Shown one piece after another: positions 61,401-64,000 of a stretch of DNA of 64,000 nucleotides. Source of the DNA: Streptomyces umbrinus. GTDB lineage: Bacteria > Actinomycetota > Actinomycetes > Streptomycetales > Streptomycetaceae. Each line of letters starts with the position of its first letter. The first letter of the stretch is position 1. Below the pieces are notes generated by a model, which was given only the letters and a program-made list of their open reading frames with translations, searched no databases and was not told where the DNA came from. Where the stretch lies: NCBI RefSeq assembly GCF_030817415.1, contig NZ_JAUSZI010000002.1, positions 1,984,001 to 2,048,000 on the forward strand, written 5' to 3'. Made by a program: the position numbers and the translations under genes.

Positions 61401-62381
61401 ATGACATGGCTGATCACAGGCGGAGCTGGATACATCGGGGCACACGTGGTGCGTGCCATGACCGGGGCCGGGGAGCGCGTGATCGCGCTGGACGACCTCT
61501 CGGCCGGCGTCCCCGCGCGGCTGCCCGACGACATTCCTCTGGTCCAGGGCTCGTCGCTGGACGGGGAGTTGCTGAAGCGGGTGCTCGCCGAGCACGCGGT
61601 GACGGGTGTGGTGCACCTGGCCGCGCGCAAGCAGGTCGGCGAATCCGTGGCCCAGCCCACGCGCTACTACCAGGAGAACGTCGGAGGACTCGCCACACTT
61701 CTGGAGGCGGTCGCCGGGGCGGGCATCGAGCGCTTCCTCTTCTCCTCCTCCGCCGCCGTCTACGGCAACCCGGATGTGGATCTCATCACGGAGGACACCC
61801 CCTGCGTCCCGGTGAACCCCTACGGCGAGACGAAGCTCGCCGGTGAGTGGCTGGTGCGGGCGGCGGGCCGCGCGCACGGCATCTCGACGGTGTGCCTGCG
61901 CTACTTCAACGTGGCGGGAGCGGCCACGCCCGAACTGGCGGACACCGGTGTCTTCAACGTGGTCCCGATGGTCTTCGACCGGCTCACCCGCGACGAGGCC
62001 CCGCGGATCTTCGGCGACGACTATCCGACGCCGGACGGCACGTGCGTACGTGACTACATCCACGTCGCCGACCTCGCCGAGGCACATCTCGCGGCGGCCC
62101 GGCGGCTGACCTCGGCGGGCGCCGGGAGCGAGACGGGCGACCTGACGGTCAACATCGGCCGCGGCGAGGGGGTTTCGGTGCGCGAGCTCGTGACGCTCAT
62201 CGGCGAGGTCACCGGTGACAGCCGTCCGGCACTCGTCGAGCCGCGCAGGGCGGGCGACGCCCCGCGCGCGGTCGCCTCGGCCGCGCTGGCCGCCGAGAAG
62301 CTGCAGTGGACCGCCCGCCGCGGAGTGCGCGAAATGGTCGAGTCGGCCTGGGAGGGCTGGCGGCTGCACCACCCCGGATGA
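61401..62381 (+). CDS. galE: UDP-glucose 4-epimerase (GalE-type)
   Basis: The 326-residue extended SDR carries the cofactor loop ITGGAGYIGAHVVRAM at residues 5-20. Its LSAGVPARLPDD and VTGVVHLAARKQVGESV motifs place it in the GalE group, the catalytic PYGETKLAGEW has the Tyr-x-x-x-Lys pair near residue 142, and RYFNVAGAATPE matches too. It interconverts UDP-glucose and UDP-galactose. ATG 61401 is used; a TTG three codons earlier is less likely. It is divergent from the polymer operon, so supply of UDP-galactose for that operon is possible. Confidence 0.9.
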   Translation: MTWLITGGAGYIGAHVVRAMTGAGERVIALDDLSAGVPARLPDDIPLVQGSSLDGELLKRVLAEHAVTGVVHLAARKQVGESVAQPTRYYQENVGGLATLLEAVAGAGIERFLFSSSAAVYGNPDVDLITEDTPCVPVNPYGETKLAGEWLVRAAGRAHGISTVCLRYFNVAGAATPELADTGVFNVVPMVFDRLTRDEAPRIFGDDYPTPDGTCVRDYIHVADLAEAHLAAARRLTSAGAGSETGDLTVNIGRGEGVSVRELVTLIGEVTGDSRPALVEPRRAGDAPRAVASAALAAEKLQWTARRGVREMVESAWEGWRLHHPG

Positions 62382-62416
62382 CCCGCCGGAGGCCTCACGG
62401 GACCACCCGGCCCCCA

Positions 62417-62449
62417 CTCTGACCTGCGGACCGTTTCCGCAGGTCAGAG
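62417..62449 (+). terminator. terminator of galE
   Basis: A 14-bp stem (62417-62430 with 62436-62449) with a 5-nt loop follows 35 nt after the galE stop. No T-run follows. Confidence 0.75.
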
Positions 62450-62551
62450 CATATGACAACGGTGTTCAGTACCGCGTTGCACATACCCCCCACCCGTAGT
62501 TCACTGGAGATCGCCGACAGGGCGTCGGGGCGATCTCGGAGGGTGGATTTC

Positions 62552-63496
62552 ATGGGGGCCGGTCACAGTCACGGGCACGCGCACGGCGCCGACGGCGGGG
62601 GTGGGGGCACGGCGGCAGCGGCGTACCGGGGGAGGCTGCGCGTCGCGCTGTGGATCACGCTCACCGTCATGGTGGTCGAGATCGTCGGCGGGATCGTCGC
62701 GAACTCGCTCGCGCTCGTCGCGGACGCGGCACACATGGCGACGGACGCGCTCGGCCTCGCCATGGCTCTGCTCGCGATCCACTTCGCGGGCCGCCCGCCG
62801 AGCGGGAACCGCACGTTCGGCTACGCGCGCGCCGAGATCCTCGCCGCGCTCGCGAACTGTCTGCTGCTGCTCGGGGTGGGCGGGTACGTCCTGTACGAGG
62901 CGATCCAGCGCTTCGTGACCCCGGCGGAGACCGAGGGCGGACTGACCGCGGTGCTCGGCCTGATCGGTCTGGTCGCGAACATGATCTCGCTCTCGCTGCT
63001 CATGCGCGGTCAGAAGGACAGCCTGAACGTGCGCGGTGCGTTCCTGGAGGTCGCCGCGGACGCTCTGGGCTCGCTCGCGGTGCTGGTCTCCGCCGTCCTG
63101 GTCCTGACCACAGGCTGGCAGGCGGCCGACCCGGTCGCCTCGATCGTCATCGGCCTGATGATCGTTCCTCGTACGTGGAAGCTGCTGCGGGAGACGCTGA
63201 ACGTGCTCCTGGAGGCGGCGCCCGAGGACGTCGACATGGCGGCGGTGCGCTCGCACATACGTGCACTGCCGGGTGTCGAGGGCGTCCACGATTTGCATGC
63301 CTGGACGATCACCTCGGGGCTGCCGGTGCTCTCCGCACACGTGGTCGTCGGAGCCGAGGCCCTCGACACCATCGGCCACGAGAAGATGCTGCACGAGCTG
63401 CGGTCGTGCCTCGGTGAACACTTCGATGTGGAGCACTGCACCTTCCAGCTGGAGCCCGACGGGCATGCGGCGCACGAGCTGCGCGTCTGCCACTGA
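62552..63496 (+). CDS. cation diffusion facilitator (zinc/metal exporter)
   Basis: The 314-residue CDF exporter has a His-rich N-terminus (HSHGHAHG), six membrane helices and a cytoplasmic C-terminal domain (EGVHDLHAWTI). The first half-site in helix 2 is DAAHMATDA (His-x3-Asp). The second in helix 5 is FLEVAADALGS, where Glu replaces the usual His (Glu-x3-Asp), a change that may affect metal choice. ATG 62552 has GGAGGG 9 nt upstream. It probably exports zinc or manganese against a proton gradient. Confidence 0.92.
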   Translation: MGAGHSHGHAHGADGGGGGTAAAAYRGRLRVALWITLTVMVVEIVGGIVANSLALVADAAHMATDALGLAMALLAIHFAGRPPSGNRTFGYARAEILAALANCLLLLGVGGYVLYEAIQRFVTPAETEGGLTAVLGLIGLVANMISLSLLMRGQKDSLNVRGAFLEVAADALGSLAVLVSAVLVLTTGWQAADPVASIVIGLMIVPRTWKLLRETLNVLLEAAPEDVDMAAVRSHIRALPGVEGVHDLHAWTITSGLPVLSAHVVVGAEALDTIGHEKMLHELRSCLGEHFDVEHCTFQLEPDGHAAHELRVCH

Positions 63497-63829
63497 GCTG
63501 CGGGTACGGGCGGGGCGTACGTCCGGTGACGGAGGCGACAGGCGCGTGTGAGGGTGGTCCGGGAGCGCGGCGTACCGACTTCGGGTTACGGCATCCGGCC
63601 CGGATTCCTGGTGCCGGAGGCAGCCGTGGCGGCACCCGACCGGACGGTTCCGCCCCGGTGACGGCGGGCACGATCAGGTGTCCGGCCGCTTTCGGCGTCC
63701 GACCGGCGCCGGCCGCGATGCCCGGTTCGGCCGAGGGGCGGAACCGGACATGCGGGACTCCGCGTGATGCCGGGAGTGCCGGTTTCGTACGGCAGACTTG
63801 GGGCTTGAAGACCGATGCGAAGGATGGGT
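63497..63829. other. spacer before idi, no gene seen
   Basis: The 333 bases are GC-rich with several short inverted repeats, but no open frame looks coding. Presumably the promoter of idi lies towards its end, though no convincing -10/-35 pair was found. Confidence 0.5.
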
Positions 63830-64000
63830 ATGCCGATCACACCTGCCACCGCGACGCACAGTTCGTCGAACGGCACCGCCGAAGCCATCTTGCTCGAACT
63901 GGTCGACGAGGACGGCACCACGATCGGCACGGCGGAGAAGCTCACGGCCCATCAGCCGCCCGGGCAGCTGCACCGGGCGTTCTCCGTGTTCCTCTTCGAC
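63830..64000 (+). CDS. idi: isopentenyl-diphosphate delta-isomerase, 3' part missing
   Basis: The first 57 codons are visible. They read TAEAILLELVDEDGTTIGTAEKLTAHQPPGQLHRAFSVFLFD, the opening of type I IPP isomerases, with LHRAFSVFLFD before the Nudix-like core. The window ends inside the gene. ATG 63830 has AAGGA 6 nt before it. It interconverts IPP and DMAPP and links well to the hopanoid operon at the level of precursors. Confidence 0.9.
   Translation, partial: MPITPATATHSSSNGTAEAILLELVDEDGTTIGTAEKLTAHQPPGQLHRAFSVFLFD

Overview
The window is actinobacterial, almost certainly Streptomyces. GC is very high, GTG/TTG starts and 1-8 nt gene overlaps are frequent, there is a conservon (sensor ATPase, roadblock, DUF742, small GTPase), and a hopanoid operon has the same order as the known Streptomyces locus (SCO6759-SCO6771 in S. 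coelicolor, from memory). The window ends inside an idi gene, which also sits near that locus in Streptomyces.

Layout. (1) 2-10233: a plus-strand sugar/polysaccharide operon, cut at the left edge. It holds a C-methyltransferase, glucose-1-phosphate cytidylyltransferase, PIG-L deacetylase, epimerase, M28-like DUF4910 protein, flippase-like membrane protein, GT2, pyruvyltransferase-like protein, RmlC-like epimerase and a class III aminotransferase. A convergent PAP2 phosphatase follows, then 0.7 kb of gene-poor DNA, a methyltransferase and tRNA-Pro(GGG). This looks like accessory DNA on the 3' side of the tRNA. (2) 12.7-25.4 kb: split transketolase with a MerR/SoxR-like promoter, MFS exporter, YjbR protein, GNAT and XRE-cupin pair, LysR, kbl-tdh threonine catabolism, a Gfo/Idh oxidoreductase divergent from a DUF2264 protein that carries a TTA (bldA) codon, and the start of the conservon. 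(3) 24.8-29.2 kb: conservon ending in a GAF protein. (4) 29.6-39.6 kb: metallo-beta-lactamase-fold hydrolase divergent from a Glu/Leu/Val-type dehydrogenase and TetR gene, SGNH hydrolase, Tat-exported DUF6250-like protein, LysM-M23 peptidase behind a c-di-AMP (ydaO) riboswitch, GH36 alpha-galactosidase and a tyrosine phosphatase. (5) 39.6-53.7 kb: XRE-cupin regulator with a 41-aa membrane protein, then the minus-strand hopanoid operon. That operon makes isoprenoid precursors (dxs, ispG), polyprenyl diphosphate, squalene (hpnC, hpnD, hpnE), hopene (shc) and side-chain-extended hopanoids (hpnH, hpnG, a HpnO-like aminotransferase). A 46-aa ORF is coupled between hpnD and hpnE. (6) 54.0-61.1 kb: seven-gene minus-strand operon for a phosphate-containing cell-surface polymer. 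It has two CDP-alcohol phosphatidyltransferase-fold proteins, a nucleotidyltransferase, a glycerol-1-phosphate dehydrogenase-like enzyme, a GT2 and a TagG/TagH-type ABC exporter. A well-formed PHO box lies upstream. (7) 61.4-64.0 kb: galE-like epimerase, CDF metal exporter and the 5' end of idi.

The best candidate for an under-described system is region 6. An archaeal-type sn-glycerol-1-phosphate dehydrogenase signature sits among CDP-alcohol chemistry and a polymer exporter, and the promoter appears to be phosphate-controlled. Regulatory DNA that stands out elsewhere includes four direct repeats phased at exactly 20 bp before the DUF2264 gene, paired TetR-type operators at 30.9 kb, paired operators before the hopanoid-linked XRE gene, and a leaderless MerR-type promoter for the transketolase. 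All functions are read from sequence alone; no database search was run.
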